A stretch of 64,000 nucleotides of DNA from Chitinophagales bacterium (GCA_017303835.1 JAFLBI010000001.1:1116001-1180000), one strand, 5' to 3'; shown: positions 46,078 to 55,156, counted from the first letter of the stretch. Notes: generated from the letters alone by a model not told the origin. Translations and numbers: made by a program.

Positions 46078-46345
46078 GTTGAAAGGTTAGTGCAGTAAAA
46101 GTATTGGCTGTGAATCTGGTTTTAGAAGCAGATTAATCAATACGATCTGCTTACTAACAAATGCAATCGTTTTACCAATACTTGGTTGTAAGTATCCGGT
46201 TATTCAGTCTTATAGGAATCAGTATGAAAAACGTCGTATAAAGCCAGAGCTTGACATAATGCTCAGGCAAGTCCCATCAATACTTCCTAAAAAAAGCCCG
46301 CCTCACAAAGCCATAGTGAAGGCTTAAGCGAGGCGGGCGTAGTGA
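46078..46345. other. Structured intergenic region before the lipoprotein pair
   Basis: Contains an inverted repeat (46099-46107 with 46175-46183) that encloses a second one (AGCAGAT at 46127-46133 with ATCTGCT at 46145-46151), then the tmRNA terminator. No good open frame. The nested repeats may fold in the leader of the lipoprotein transcript. Confidence 0.45.
46289..46338 (-). terminator. Terminator of ssrA
   Basis: Nine-bp stem GCCCGCCTC/GAGGCGGGC (46296-46304 with 46330-46338) plus an inner AGCC/GGCT pairing; in the minus direction a 7-T run follows. Confidence 0.9.
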
Positions 46346-46717
46346 GGTGGAGTCGAGGGGAGTCGAACCCCTGTCCAAACATAGCAACAATAAGCTTTCT
46401 ACATGCTTATCTCTGGATTGTTTGTCGGGCATCTGCAGGACCGGAGCAAACCAACAGACACCTTAGCTGTATGTGCTTAAGCAGTACGCACAGCCTTGTA
46501 CTGCAGCAGCCACTGTTTGGTTTGAGTCGGCGGCGGGGCGTGGTAAGTGGCGAACCTGCCCGGCGGCCCTAATGACTACTTAATCACTGATTAGGCAGCC
46601 ATGGCATACTGTGTATTGCCATTTGTAGTTCGCGTATTCAGATTTACGTGCTAATTACGCAACGCACGGCATGCTTACACTTACCGGCACCAATGCTGTC
46701 AAAACCAATACGACCCC
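46346..46717 (-). ncRNA. ssrA: Transfer-messenger RNA
   Basis: Rescues stalled ribosomes and tags their products. On the minus strand the 5' end GGGGTCG pairs with CGACTCC at the 3' end (one G-U); GGTTCGACTCC is the T-arm-like segment. The tag reading frame ends GNTQYAMAA followed by TAA (stop at 46593-46591); the resume codon was not determined. The RNA ends ...ACC, so the last A of CCA would be added later. Length about 372. Confidence 0.93.
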
Positions 46718-46735
46718 ATGGTTACGGAAGAACCG

Positions 46736-46743
46736 CAAATATA
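46736..46743 (-). promoter_or_regulatory. -7 box of the ssrA promoter
   Basis: TATATTTG on the minus strand, exact TAnnTTTG match, 19 bases before the mature 5' end. Confidence 0.6.
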
Positions 46744-46767
46744 CTGTTTCTATTTCTGGGAAACTTG

Positions 46768-47160
46768 TTACAAACGAAACTGTGTTGGATCTGCTAAGAC
46801 CAACTTGACCAAATCAACCAATTCCTTGGTATTGAAGGGTTTTGTTAAATAAGCATTAGCCCCATGTTCCATACCCTTTTTACGATCGATGACATCAGCC
46901 AAAGCAGTCAGAAAAATAAAAGGCAGATTTTTCGTTGCAGGATAGTTGCGCAGCATTTTCAGTAAACCATAACCATCAATACCGGGCATCATCACATCAC
47001 AAACCACCAGATCGGGTTGCTCTGCGATAGCTTGTATCAAACCTTCGTATCCGGAATTGGCGCGGATACATTGAAAGCCGAATAATTCTAAAATGGACGT
47101 GATATTGTTCAGCAAAGGCAGTTCATCATCTACCACCAATATTCTTGCTTGCTGACTCAT
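46768..47160 (-). CDS. Single-domain response regulator
   Basis: 130 residues: only a receiver domain, with the acidic pair VVDDELPL, phospho-acceptor Asp in VVCDVMMPGIDGYG, and LTALAD and KPFNTKEL. No output domain. It overlaps the kinase gene upstream by 4 bases (ATGA), so it is probably phosphorylated by that kinase and acts on a partner or in a relay. Confidence 0.92.
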   Translation of the reverse strand: MSQQARILVVDDELPLLNNITSILELFGFQCIRANSGYEGLIQAIAEQPDLVVCDVMMPGIDGYGLLKMLRNYPATKNLPFIFLTALADVIDRKKGMEHGANAYLTKPFNTKELVDLVKLVLADPTQFRL

Positions 47161-49055
47161 GCTGGTAAATAAGGTATTTTAATCATGAACACAGCACCTT
47201 CATTGGCTTTGCTCTTGACAGCAACAAAGCCACCGTGCTGTTCAATAAAATATTTCACCACCACTAAGCCAATCCCTGTTCCTGGAATATTACCCGTGTT
47301 CTTACCGCGGGTAAACGAAGTAAATAATTCTTTGATATCACTTGACAGTATACCAATACCATTATCTGCTACGGAAATTGTACAGTAGGTATTGCTGTAA
47401 CGGATATGTAATCTGGGTGCAGGTTTGCCAGATGAATACTTAAATGCATTTTCCACTACATTCTGTAAAGCATGGCGGAACATCTTTTTATCGATACCAA
47501 TTTCACGCAACAAACCTTTTGATTGAATGCTCAGTTGACGACCATCCTTCCAAGGCATATAACGCTCAGCTGCCAATTCTTTGATGAACTGCTCCAGTGA
47601 AACACGCTCTGGCCTAAAATCAATTTTACCGGCTTCAATCTTACTCACCATCAGCAGATCATTCATGAAGGCAGTCATCTTCTCCACCTCATTGATAATT
47701 TGCTGGGTATACACTTCCATGTCTTCCTTCGGCCTACCCGCCTGCAACATCATCTGCATGATCTCTGCACCGGAAGAAATCACCGCCAGTGGCGTACGCA
47801 ATTCATGCGACACCATGTTGACGAAAGCAGACTTGAGGTCATTCAACTCCTTCTGCTTCTTCACTACCTCTAAGAGGTTTTCTTCCATATGCACTTGTTC
47901 CGTTATATCGTTCAATGTTGCCAAAATACCTTTTTGTTCTCCTTCGCGCATGCCCGGACTGATCTTATATTTAAACCAGCGCTTGCGGCCTGCTTTGTCT
48001 TTAATATCAATTCTGCCCTGCACATTTTCTGTAAAGCCGGAAAGCACACTAAATACCTGACGATAAAACTCATAATTACCTAAAGCAATCAGATCAAAAA
48101 TAATTCCATTGCGCGCCTGCTCCAGTGTTTTACCAAAGCTGCCACGCCATGCATCATTAATGAAATAGGTTTTGAGTTCGCCATCTGCCATCAGCACGGC
48201 TTCATTGAGGTTATCCAGCGTTTTCAAGTAACGCTGATGTGCGATAGCCAGTTGCTGCTCCTGTTGCTTGCGAACAGTGATGTTCAGCCCAAACATGAGC
48301 ACCGACGCTACTTCTTCTGTTTCAGAGAGCAGGGGATAAAAAGTACGTTCATAATAATGCTCGCCTCCTTTTGCATCCCTGAGCACTTCCTCCCAGCTTA
48401 CCACTTCTTTACGCGTTAATGCCTGCTGGAAATATTGCGCCCTTTGTTCTGCCAATTCTTTCGGCTTGCCGCGATAAGCACAATATTCAAGATCGTTCTT
48501 ACCTATGATCCAGGAACGAATACCGGGATCCTGCACAGCAGATTGATTGACAAACTCATAACGATGATCGGGCGAAAAAATTGCTATATCGGCTGGAATT
48601 ACGGACAATACCTGCATGAATTGTGTACGCTCATGCTTCAGGCTGTCTGCACCCTGATGTAAAGGTGTTACATCCTGATAAATCCAGATATGGGCCCTTA
48701 GCTGCTCACCTGAGAAATAAGGAAAATAATCTCGATGCAGAAAGCGCCCATTCTTTAACTCGGTAGGCACACCAGTTTCAGCTTTACCCGACATCACAGC
48801 TTCGTTCACTGCGTTGGTGTATGCTTCCTGGTGCTTACACTGCATGCCCATGAGCATATGCAGGGTTTTGGCATCTGCACCTAATAATTTATCCGGACTA
48901 AAATCTGGCCCAAGCAAAGCGCAAAAAGCGGGGTTCACAAACTCCGCTTTTCTATCAGCATTTTCGATAAATATGGGGTGATTGAGCAAACTAAGGAGAA
49001 ACTGGTATTGTTCTCCTGATTGACCTGGTAAATATGTTTGCTCCTGGTTTACCAT
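47157..49055 (-). CDS. PAS-domain sensor histidine kinase
   Basis: 632 residues, no membrane span, so cytoplasmic. Three PAS modules are visible (FIENADRKAEFVNPAFCALL; IFSPDHRYEFVNQSAVQ; VLMADGELKTYFINDAWRGS), then HisKA with phospho-His in MVSHELRTPLAVI and an HATPase domain with NVVENAFKYSS and PGTGIGLVVVK. It is the middle gene of a three-gene operon between a NarL-type regulator (12 bases) and a lone receiver (overlap). The signal is unknown; PAS without visible haem or flavin hallmarks. Confidence 0.9.
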   Translation of the reverse strand: MVNQEQTYLPGQSGEQYQFLLSLLNHPIFIENADRKAEFVNPAFCALLGPDFSPDKLLGADAKTLHMLMGMQCKHQEAYTNAVNEAVMSGKAETGVPTELKNGRFLHRDYFPYFSGEQLRAHIWIYQDVTPLHQGADSLKHERTQFMQVLSVIPADIAIFSPDHRYEFVNQSAVQDPGIRSWIIGKNDLEYCAYRGKPKELAEQRAQYFQQALTRKEVVSWEEVLRDAKGGEHYYERTFYPLLSETEEVASVLMFGLNITVRKQQEQQLAIAHQRYLKTLDNLNEAVLMADGELKTYFINDAWRGSFGKTLEQARNGIIFDLIALGNYEFYRQVFSVLSGFTENVQGRIDIKDKAGRKRWFKYKISPGMREGEQKGILATLNDITEQVHMEENLLEVVKKQKELNDLKSAFVNMVSHELRTPLAVISSGAEIMQMMLQAGRPKEDMEVYTQQIINEVEKMTAFMNDLLMVSKIEAGKIDFRPERVSLEQFIKELAAERYMPWKDGRQLSIQSKGLLREIGIDKKMFRHALQNVVENAFKYSSGKPAPRLHIRYSNTYCTISVADNGIGILSSDIKELFTSFTRGKNTGNIPGTGIGLVVVKYFIEQHGGFVAVKSKANEGAVFMIKIPYLPA

Positions 49056-49067
49056 CCATTTGGTGGT

Positions 49068-49700
49068 TTAGCGTTTCAGCACTTTGGCAATGAGTTCCGA
49101 TTTCGTTCGGACACCCATTTTTTGATAAATATTTTTCAGATGATCGTTTACGGTGGTCACCGAAATGCCCAGCACAAATGCGATCTCTTTATACGTAAGC
49201 CCTTTCAGCAATTCATTCACCACATCTTTCTCACGTGCTGTAAGGCCGTTCATCATGTCGTCTTCCTGTGTATCTTTTGGCTTCTGTATTCTTCTGAATA
49301 GCTTAGATGCCACCTGCGGTGCGATGAGGGCCCCGCCATTGCGGATGATATTGATCTGATTCAGCAACTCATCAATCCGGAAAGGCTTGAGGATATACCC
49401 GTTGGCGCCTCGCTGGATACAGTCGAAGATCACATCCTCATCATCGTTTCCTGTCATCACCACCAGATGGGCTTCAGACCATATCTGACGGATATAGGTA
49501 ATCCCTTCCAAACCGGAGATACCCGGCAGGCCGAGATCGCAGAAAACAATAAAAGGTTCCTGCAAATCATTTCTTCGTTCTAAAAACGCTTCTACGCTAT
49601 TGAACGAAAAAGTGATCACAAGATCCTTTTCCATTTTAATGAATCCTTCCAGGTTGAACCGTAATGAGGGGTCGTCTTCTATGATGCCTACAGTTATCAT
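49068..49700 (-). CDS. NarL/FixJ-type response regulator
   Basis: 210 residues. Receiver with Asp in FCDLGLPGISG, then a LuxR-type DNA-binding domain (NGLTAREKDVVNELLKGLTY, then KEIAFVLGISVTTVNDHLKN). ATG at 49700 begins the typical MITVGIIEDD; the frame opens 23 codons earlier without similarity. First gene of the operon with the PAS kinase. A cluster of direct repeats lies upstream and may be its binding region. Confidence 0.92.
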   Translation of the reverse strand: MITVGIIEDDPSLRFNLEGFIKMEKDLVITFSFNSVEAFLERRNDLQEPFIVFCDLGLPGISGLEGITYIRQIWSEAHLVVMTGNDDEDVIFDCIQRGANGYILKPFRIDELLNQINIIRNGGALIAPQVASKLFRRIQKPKDTQEDDMMNGLTAREKDVVNELLKGLTYKEIAFVLGISVTTVNDHLKNIYQKMGVRTKSELIAKVLKR

Positions 49701-49731
49701 ATATCGAATATAGATAAAGCAGGTGGTTCCA

Positions 49732-49932
49732 GGATATTGGTTTTTAAAACGGGAACATTTTCTGGCCAACCCGGAAAGGATTCATCAGACCATTGAAGGT
49801 CGTTCTAAGGATATTGGACACATTGGATTCTAAAGAACTGGTTTTTCAAAAGGATATTGGATTCCTTGTGAGGGGCTTCCCCGGAAATTGGATTTTAAAT
49901 GACGGCTTAGCCGTTTGGTTTCTTGGATATTG
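49732..49932. repeat. Five direct copies of a GGATATTGG-like motif
   Basis: Copies start at 49732, 49809, 49852, 49883 and 49925, so three successive intervals are 43, 31 and 42 bases, about four, three and four helical turns. Three copies are identical. They are upstream of the NarL-type regulator gene. Confidence 0.75.
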
Positions 49933-49940
49933 ACAACACA

Positions 49941-49986
49941 AAAATGCCCGATATGCGGGCAATAAAAAACCCCTCAAATGAGGGGT
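49941..49986 (-). terminator. Tandem terminators after rseP
   Basis: In the minus direction: a stem ACCCCTCA/TGAGGGGT (49969-49986) followed by TTTTTTATT, then GCCCG/CGGGC (49946-49960) followed by ATTTTTG. Two terminators within 50 bases. Confidence 0.85.
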
Positions 49987-50008
49987 GATGCTTTTATGCG
50001 GTAAAAAT

Positions 50009-51358
50009 CTATTTCAATAAGCGCCAGAAATCCAATCCTAGTGCATACGCCATGAGGCCTAACAATAAGACCATACCTACCATCTGTGCATATTCCATAA
50101 ACTTATCACTAGGCTTTCTACCTGTGATCATTTCAATGATGGTGAAGAGCGCATGTCCCCCATCCAATGCAGGAATAGGCAAAATATTCATGAAGGCGAG
50201 TATGATGGAGAAGATAGCCGTTAATGTCCAGAATCTTTCCCAATCCCATACTCCAGGAAATGTATTGCCGATACTGATCACACTACCCAGTGAATCATTT
50301 GCACTTACTTTACCTGTGAAAATTTGCTTGATACCCGTTACATATCGATCTAATGTTTCAAAGCAACGCTTGAAACCTGCAGGAATCGATTCTGTAAATG
50401 TGTAGGTCTTGGTAACTGTACCAAACATTTCCAAAGGACTCTTGGCAAAGAAACCAACAGAACCTTTTTTGTTAACCAGACTTCTAACTTCCACTGTATC
50501 CGTTCCACGTATCACGGTTAAAGCAATGATGGAATCTGCATAGGGTTTCTTGGCCTGTAGAAATTCATGATAAAAGTGTACAGGTTTTGCATTCAAGGCA
50601 ATCAGGGTATCCCCTTTTTGTAATTTATCTTTTGTAAAGACAGCTGTTTTCGCAACTGAATCAATGATGGTTGGATAACGCACACCAACAAAGCCCATCA
50701 ATTTGTTCTTGTTCAGGGCTTTCAGAAATCCATCAGGAACATTAATGGTCTTGTTTTCACCATTGCGGGAAATTATTAGGGTTTTGGCATCCTTCAGAAT
50801 CATTTCAGCTTCCAGTGTACCAAAATTTTCAACAGGCTTTCCATCCATAGCAATGATCATATCGCCATCCTGAATACCAATTTTTCTAGCCAGTGAATCT
50901 GCATACACGCCATACTGTACATTTTTCATCGGCAGGTATTCCTCACCCCACACCCACATGATACCAATAAAAATGGCAATAGCGAGCACAACATTCACAA
51001 ACACACCACCAACCATGATGATGAGTCTTTGCCAAGCCGGCTTACTTCTGAATTCCCATGGCTCAGCAGGTTTTTTCAGCTGCTCTTTGTCCATGCTTTC
51101 ATCAATCATACCGGCAATCTTCACATAGCCACCGAATGGAATCCATCCCAGGCCATATTCTGTTTCACCTTTTTTCTTTTTCCAAAGGCTGAACCATGGA
51201 TCGAAAAAAAGATAAAATTTTTCTACGCGGCACTTGAACCATTTCGCCGGCAGGTAGTGGCCCAGCTCATGCAGTACCACGAGAATAGAAAAAGACAAAA
51301 TGAATTGTGCTGTTTTGATACCAATACTGGCCCAGTCAATTGCTAATAACATCATCAT
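50009..51358 (-). CDS. rseP: Site-2 protease RseP (RIP zinc metalloprotease)
   Basis: 449 residues. Membrane protease that cuts anti-sigma factors or leftover signal peptides within the membrane. Zinc motif HELGHYLPAKW near residue 30, PDZ region (GIQDGDMIIAMDGKPVENFG and LQKGDTLIALNAKPVH) and the second metal motif NILPIPALDGGHALF near 400. It follows dxr by 10 bases, the pairing common in bacteria. Confidence 0.95.
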   Translation of the reverse strand: MMMLLAIDWASIGIKTAQFILSFSILVVLHELGHYLPAKWFKCRVEKFYLFFDPWFSLWKKKKGETEYGLGWIPFGGYVKIAGMIDESMDKEQLKKPAEPWEFRSKPAWQRLIIMVGGVFVNVVLAIAIFIGIMWVWGEEYLPMKNVQYGVYADSLARKIGIQDGDMIIAMDGKPVENFGTLEAEMILKDAKTLIISRNGENKTINVPDGFLKALNKNKLMGFVGVRYPTIIDSVAKTAVFTKDKLQKGDTLIALNAKPVHFYHEFLQAKKPYADSIIALTVIRGTDTVEVRSLVNKKGSVGFFAKSPLEMFGTVTKTYTFTESIPAGFKRCFETLDRYVTGIKQIFTGKVSANDSLGSVISIGNTFPGVWDWERFWTLTAIFSIILAFMNILPIPALDGGHALFTIIEMITGRKPSDKFMEYAQMVGMVLLLGLMAYALGLDFWRLLK

Positions 51359-51368
51359 TACTGATCAA

Positions 51369-52526
51369 TTACATATGAATAAGTGAAGCCGCAAAACTTC
51401 TGGCTTCGCCATCGCTTTCAAAATAAGCTTCCAGCGTAGGCTTTTCTATAAAAGGAATTTTTTGCATGGTTTGTTCAACCACTTCTGTCATGTCTAAGAA
51501 ACCGATACGATTACGGAGAAATGCATACACGGCAATTTCATTAGCTGCATTCAACACACAGGGCATGTTGCCACCTCTGTTTAATGCATCCATTGCTAAT
51601 GCAAGGTTGCGGAAGGTTTTAATATCAGGCTCTTCAAAAGTGAGTGTATTGGGCTTCTTGAAATCGTAGCGGGGAAAATTGTTTGCAATACGCTGAGGAA
51701 ATGCCATGGCATATTGAATGGGCAATTTCATATCAGGCAAACCCATCTGTGCTTTGATACTGCCATCTTCAAACTGTACCATACTGTGAATGATACTCTG
51801 TGGGTGAATCATCACCTGAATCTGCTCGGGCTGTAGGTTAAAAAGCCATTTGGCTTCAATCATCTCCAGACCTTTATTCATCAGCGTAGCGGAATCGATT
51901 GTGATCTTTGCACCCATACTCCAGTTTGGATGCTGCAATGCGTGATCACGTTTTACATTCACCAAAAAATTTGGTTTCCTACCTAAGAAAGGACCGCCAC
52001 TAGCTGTGAGGATTACTTTTTCAATTTTATTTCTACCCTCACCTACCAGACACTGGAAGATGGCTGAGTGCTCACTGTCTACAGGTATAACCGGTACCTT
52101 ATTTTTCAGTGCGGTTTCCATCACAATATCACCTGCTACTACTAGTGTTTCTTTATTGGCAAGACCGATGGCTTTGCCCTTCTGCACAGCCTGCAGGGTA
52201 GGTTTTAATCCGGCATAACCAACAATGGCAGCCAGCATCATATCATAATTGTCCATGGCTGCAGCTTCTTCCAAAGCCTTCTCACCAGCCATTACTTTAA
52301 TATTGGTAGATGCCAGAGCGTCTTTTACGTTCTGGTATTTTTTCTCATCACCAATCACAACAGTATCAGGCTTGAATTGCAAAGCCTGCTTGATTAGCAA
52401 TTCATCATTGCTCTGTGCGGTTAAGATAGCGGCGGAGAAAAGATCGGGATTGGCAGCAATCACATCCAGGGCCTGTGTGCCGATGGAACCTGTTGAGCCA
52501 AATATGGCAATACGTTTATGCGTCAT
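51369..52526 (-). CDS. dxr: 1-deoxy-D-xylulose-5-phosphate reductoisomerase
   Basis: Second step of the MEP isoprenoid pathway. 385 residues with the NADPH loop GSTGSIGTQALDVI, metal and substrate motifs DSEHSAIFQCLVGEG and SATLMNKGLEMIEAKWLF, and the flexible loop region near residue 205 with MGAKITIDSA. A TATCTTTA sequence (one mismatch to the -7 consensus) at 52560-52567 may serve it. Probably in one transcript with rseP. Confidence 0.97.
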   Translation of the reverse strand: MTHKRIAIFGSTGSIGTQALDVIAANPDLFSAAILTAQSNDELLIKQALQFKPDTVVIGDEKKYQNVKDALASTNIKVMAGEKALEEAAAMDNYDMMLAAIVGYAGLKPTLQAVQKGKAIGLANKETLVVAGDIVMETALKNKVPVIPVDSEHSAIFQCLVGEGRNKIEKVILTASGGPFLGRKPNFLVNVKRDHALQHPNWSMGAKITIDSATLMNKGLEMIEAKWLFNLQPEQIQVMIHPQSIIHSMVQFEDGSIKAQMGLPDMKLPIQYAMAFPQRIANNFPRYDFKKPNTLTFEEPDIKTFRNLALAMDALNRGGNMPCVLNAANEIAVYAFLRNRIGFLDMTEVVEQTMQKIPFIEKPTLEAYFESDGEARSFAASLIHM

Positions 52527-52582
52527 TCGGGTTACGCTTGTTTCTTTTTAGGAAGTGTGTAAAGATACAGGATGCATCCGCA

Positions 52583-54079
52583 CTATTGTATAAATGACTG
52601 AAGTGCATCGGCAATGTTTCTATCGTTACTCAGGCGGGGTACTTTGTTTTGTCCACCCAACTTACCAATGCTCTTCATATAATCAATAAATCCATGTTTA
52701 CGAATCGGACTAATATGCAAAACATCCAGGATATTTCCGGAGATCAGGTCGTCATAGTACACATTCTTTTCGCGTAATGCCTGATCCAGTATAGTTCTGA
52801 AATGCTCCATTTCAGTGGGCTGCTGTTCAAACTCAATAAACCATTCATGGTAACTCTGGCCCTTGGTCTGAGAAATTTTAGGTGCTACTGTAAACTCAGT
52901 TACGGTTGCACCGGTTGCCGCACATGCTTTGAGCATGGCCGCCTCCACTTCCTCTCCGATCACGTGTTCACCAAAAGCTGAGATAAAGTGCTTGATACGG
53001 CCACTGACGATCAACCGATAGGGTTTGGTGCTTACAAACTTCACCGTATCACCAATATTATAGGCCCATAATCCTGCATTGCTGCTAATGATGAGTGCAT
53101 AGTTTACGCCTAGCTCCACATCTTTCAATTGCAGACGTGTGGGGTTTTCATTGAAAATTTCTCCGGCCGGAACAAATTCAAAGAAGATACCTGAATTGGT
53201 ATTGAGCAATAAGCCAGGCTCTGTTTGGCTGTCTTGAAAAGCGAAAAAGCCTTCACTGGCGGGGAATAACTCAATTACATCCGGTTTGCGACCAATACTC
53301 TCAAATAACTTGGCTTTATAGGGCTCGAAATTGACCCCACCCTGTACCATGACATTGAAATTGGGGAAGAGCTCTCCTACTTTCTTGCCAGTCTTTTCCT
53401 GTAATCGATCGAAATACATCTGCATCCAGGGTGGAATACCACTGATCAGGGTCATGTTCTTATCGGCAGTTTCGGCAACAATTTTATCGAGCTTGGTCTC
53501 CCAGTCTTCCACACAATTGGTTTCATAACTAGGTAACTGGTTGGCGCGCAAGTAGGCTGGCACATGGTGGTTAACGATACCGCTTAAGCGGCCTGTTGGG
53601 ATACCGCCCACTCTTTCCAGCTCGGGTGAACCGCTTAGGAAGATCATCCGCCCACTGGCGAAATCATAATTACCGGTTTGCGCCATATAGCACAAGAGCG
53701 CATTTCTCGCTGTATTGATATGATTACCAATAGAATCCTTGGTGATGGGAATATATTTTACCCCACTGGTGGTACCACTTGTTTTGGCAAAATAAATAGG
53801 TTTACCACGCCAGAGGATATTGTGGCGCCCTTCCTTGACCAGCTCGATATAGGATTTGAACTGCTCATAGTCGCGGATGGGCACTTGCCTCACAAAATCA
53901 GCATAAGAACTGATGCTTGAAAAGCCATGATCCTTTCCAAAACTGGTTGATTTCCCGACCTTTATGAGATGCTTGAGGATGGATTCCTGGTCTTCTACCG
54001 CGGTATCCATACCCTTCTTAATCTTATTATATATGTATCCCGCAAACGGCCTTGCCAGCAGGGATTTCAGGTTCATCAT
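52583..54079 (-). CDS. GH3-family acyl-adenylate-forming enzyme
   Basis: 498 residues. Matches the GH3 auxin-response family, whose members conjugate amino acids to acyl acids through acyl-adenylates. The adenylate-forming signature is AKTSGTTSGVKYIPIT near residue 95, with ELFPASEGFFAFQD and RLIVSGRIKHFISAFGEHV. Bacterial substrates are not known. It is 56 bases before dxr on the same strand, and a TACATTTG box lies 24 bases upstream. Confidence 0.88.
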   Translation of the reverse strand: MMNLKSLLARPFAGYIYNKIKKGMDTAVEDQESILKHLIKVGKSTSFGKDHGFSSISSYADFVRQVPIRDYEQFKSYIELVKEGRHNILWRGKPIYFAKTSGTTSGVKYIPITKDSIGNHINTARNALLCYMAQTGNYDFASGRMIFLSGSPELERVGGIPTGRLSGIVNHHVPAYLRANQLPSYETNCVEDWETKLDKIVAETADKNMTLISGIPPWMQMYFDRLQEKTGKKVGELFPNFNVMVQGGVNFEPYKAKLFESIGRKPDVIELFPASEGFFAFQDSQTEPGLLLNTNSGIFFEFVPAGEIFNENPTRLQLKDVELGVNYALIISSNAGLWAYNIGDTVKFVSTKPYRLIVSGRIKHFISAFGEHVIGEEVEAAMLKACAATGATVTEFTVAPKISQTKGQSYHEWFIEFEQQPTEMEHFRTILDQALREKNVYYDDLISGNILDVLHISPIRKHGFIDYMKSIGKLGGQNKVPRLSNDRNIADALQSFIQ

Positions 54080-54102
54080 GTTCAGCGCCGTTTAAAGTGG
54101 AA

Positions 54103-54110
54103 CAAATGTA
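54103..54110 (-). promoter_or_regulatory. -7 box of the GH3 gene
   Basis: TACATTTG on the minus strand, exact TAnnTTTG match, 24 bases from the start codon. Confidence 0.6.
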
Positions 54111-54205
54111 ACGGGTTAAGCTGTTGAAAAACAGCCAAAAAAAAGCAATTTTGCCCCGAAACCGGACAAGCGGCAAAAGCCGAAGGAATTGTTGAAAAAT
54201 AGTTG

Positions 54206-54234
54206 TTGAATTCAGTTGGATTTAGCTACCTTTG
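54206..54234 (+). promoter_or_regulatory. Promoter of rplU-rpmA
   Basis: TTG at 54206-54208 and TACCTTTG at 54227-54234, 18 bases apart, match the Bacteroidota -33/-7 pattern. The start codon lies 23 bases after the box. Confidence 0.75.
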
Positions 54235-54256
54235 CCGTCCTAATTTTTGGAATCGT

Positions 54257-54562
54257 ATGTTAGCAGTTGTAAAAATCGCAGGTCAGCAATTCAAGGTACA
54301 GGAAGGTCAAAGCCTGTATGTTCCTCACCTGCAGGGCAAAACCGGTGACAAAGTAGCATTCAGTGAAGTGCTGCTGGTAGATAATAACGGTACCGTTTCT
54401 GTAGGCAGTGCTGCTAAGGCAACTGTTACAGCAGAGATCGTAAATGATCTGGTACAGGGTGATAAAGTGATCGCCTTTAAGATGAAAAGAAGAAAGGGCT
54501 TCCGCAAGAAGCGTGGTCACAGAACCCATTATACTCAAATCAAGATTCAAAGCATTGCCTAA
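54257..54562 (+). CDS. rplU: 50S ribosomal protein L21
   Basis: 101 residues; family start MLAVVKIAGQQFKVQ, then the signature KMKRRKGFRKKRGHR. ATG at 54257 is fixed by that start; the open frame is 18 codons longer upstream and includes the promoter. It is followed by rpmA after 38 bases. Confidence 0.97.
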   Translation: MLAVVKIAGQQFKVQEGQSLYVPHLQGKTGDKVAFSEVLLVDNNGTVSVGSAAKATVTAEIVNDLVQGDKVIAFKMKRRKGFRKKRGHRTHYTQIKIQSIA

Positions 54563-54600
54563 TTGCTCTGCTAGTATTTAAACATTAAATCTTTTGCGTC

Positions 54601-54867
54601 ATGGCACACAAAAAAGGTGAAGGTAGTGTAAAGAACGGTCGCGACTCACAAAGCAAGCGTCTCGGTGTAAAGATATATGGTGGTCAGCCTGCAGCTGCAG
54701 GTAATGTACTCGTTCGTCAGCGTGGTACACAATACCATCCTGGTAAGAACGTAGGTGTAGGCAGAGACTTTACTCTGTTCGCATTAGCAGACGGTGTTGT
54801 TGAATTCCGCAAGGGTCGCAACGACAAAACAACCGTTTCTGTACAGCCCGTTGAAGCTACTGCATAA
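54601..54867 (+). CDS. rpmA: 50S ribosomal protein L27
   Basis: 88 residues: [30 protein letters not shown] and [15 protein letters not shown], all as in L27. Standard partner of rplU. Confidence 0.97.
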   Translation: MAHKKGEGSVKNGRDSQSKRLGVKIYGGQPAAAGNVLVRQRGTQYHPGKNVGVGRDFTLFALADGVVEFRKGRNDKTTVSVQPVEATA

Positions 54868-54939
54868 AAAAAATTTTTTGCAGATTGAAAAATGTTTTTA
54901 TTTTTAATGCGTATTTACTAACCATTAAATCTTAAAAAC

Positions 54940-55131
54940 ATGGCAACAGCAAAAAAAGCTGCAAAGAAAGCTGCTCCTAAGAAAGCTGCTAAGAAAGCCG
55001 CTCCTAAGAAAGCTGCTAAGAAAGCCGCTCCTAAGAAAGCTGCTAAGAAAGCCGCTCCTAAGAAGGCTGCTAAGAAAGCTGCTCCTAAGAAGGCTGCTAA
55101 GAAAGCCGCTAAGAAAGCTGCTAAGAAGTAA
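54940..55131 (+). CDS. Histone H1-like Lys/Ala/Pro repeat protein
   Basis: 63 residues: MATAKKAA, then KKAAPKKAA five times, then KKAAKKAAKK. It contains only Met, Ala, Thr, Lys and Pro, a C-terminal histone-H1-like tail without a globular domain. Such proteins bind and compact DNA by charge. The repeats come from a 27-bp unit (54964-55098) whose copies differ at a few third bases, so the sequence was maintained rather than freshly amplified. It follows rpmA by 72 bases and ends at a terminator. Confidence 0.85.
   Translation: MATAKKAAKKAAPKKAAKKAAPKKAAKKAAPKKAAKKAAPKKAAKKAAPKKAAKKAAKKAAKK
54964..55098 (+). repeat. 27-bp coding tandem repeat, five copies
   Basis: Encodes KKAAPKKAA. Copies are nearly identical, with GCC/GCT and AAA/AAG changes. 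Copy number may vary between strains. Confidence 0.9.
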
Positions 55132-55156
55132 TTCTTCTCAACAGCCGAATAATTTG

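Larger units (their letters stand above)
49701..50008. other. 308-base region with direct repeats upstream of the two-component operon
   Basis: Has GGATATTGG at 49732-49740, 49809-49817 and 49852-49860, GGAAATTGG at 49883-49891 and GGATATTG at 49925-49932. Its right end holds tandem terminators for rseP. No good open frame. Confidence 0.6.

Noticed and set aside
46342-46572. 76-codon frame over tmRNA
   Set aside because: Antisense shadow of the ssrA RNA; its translation covers the T-arm and pseudoknots.
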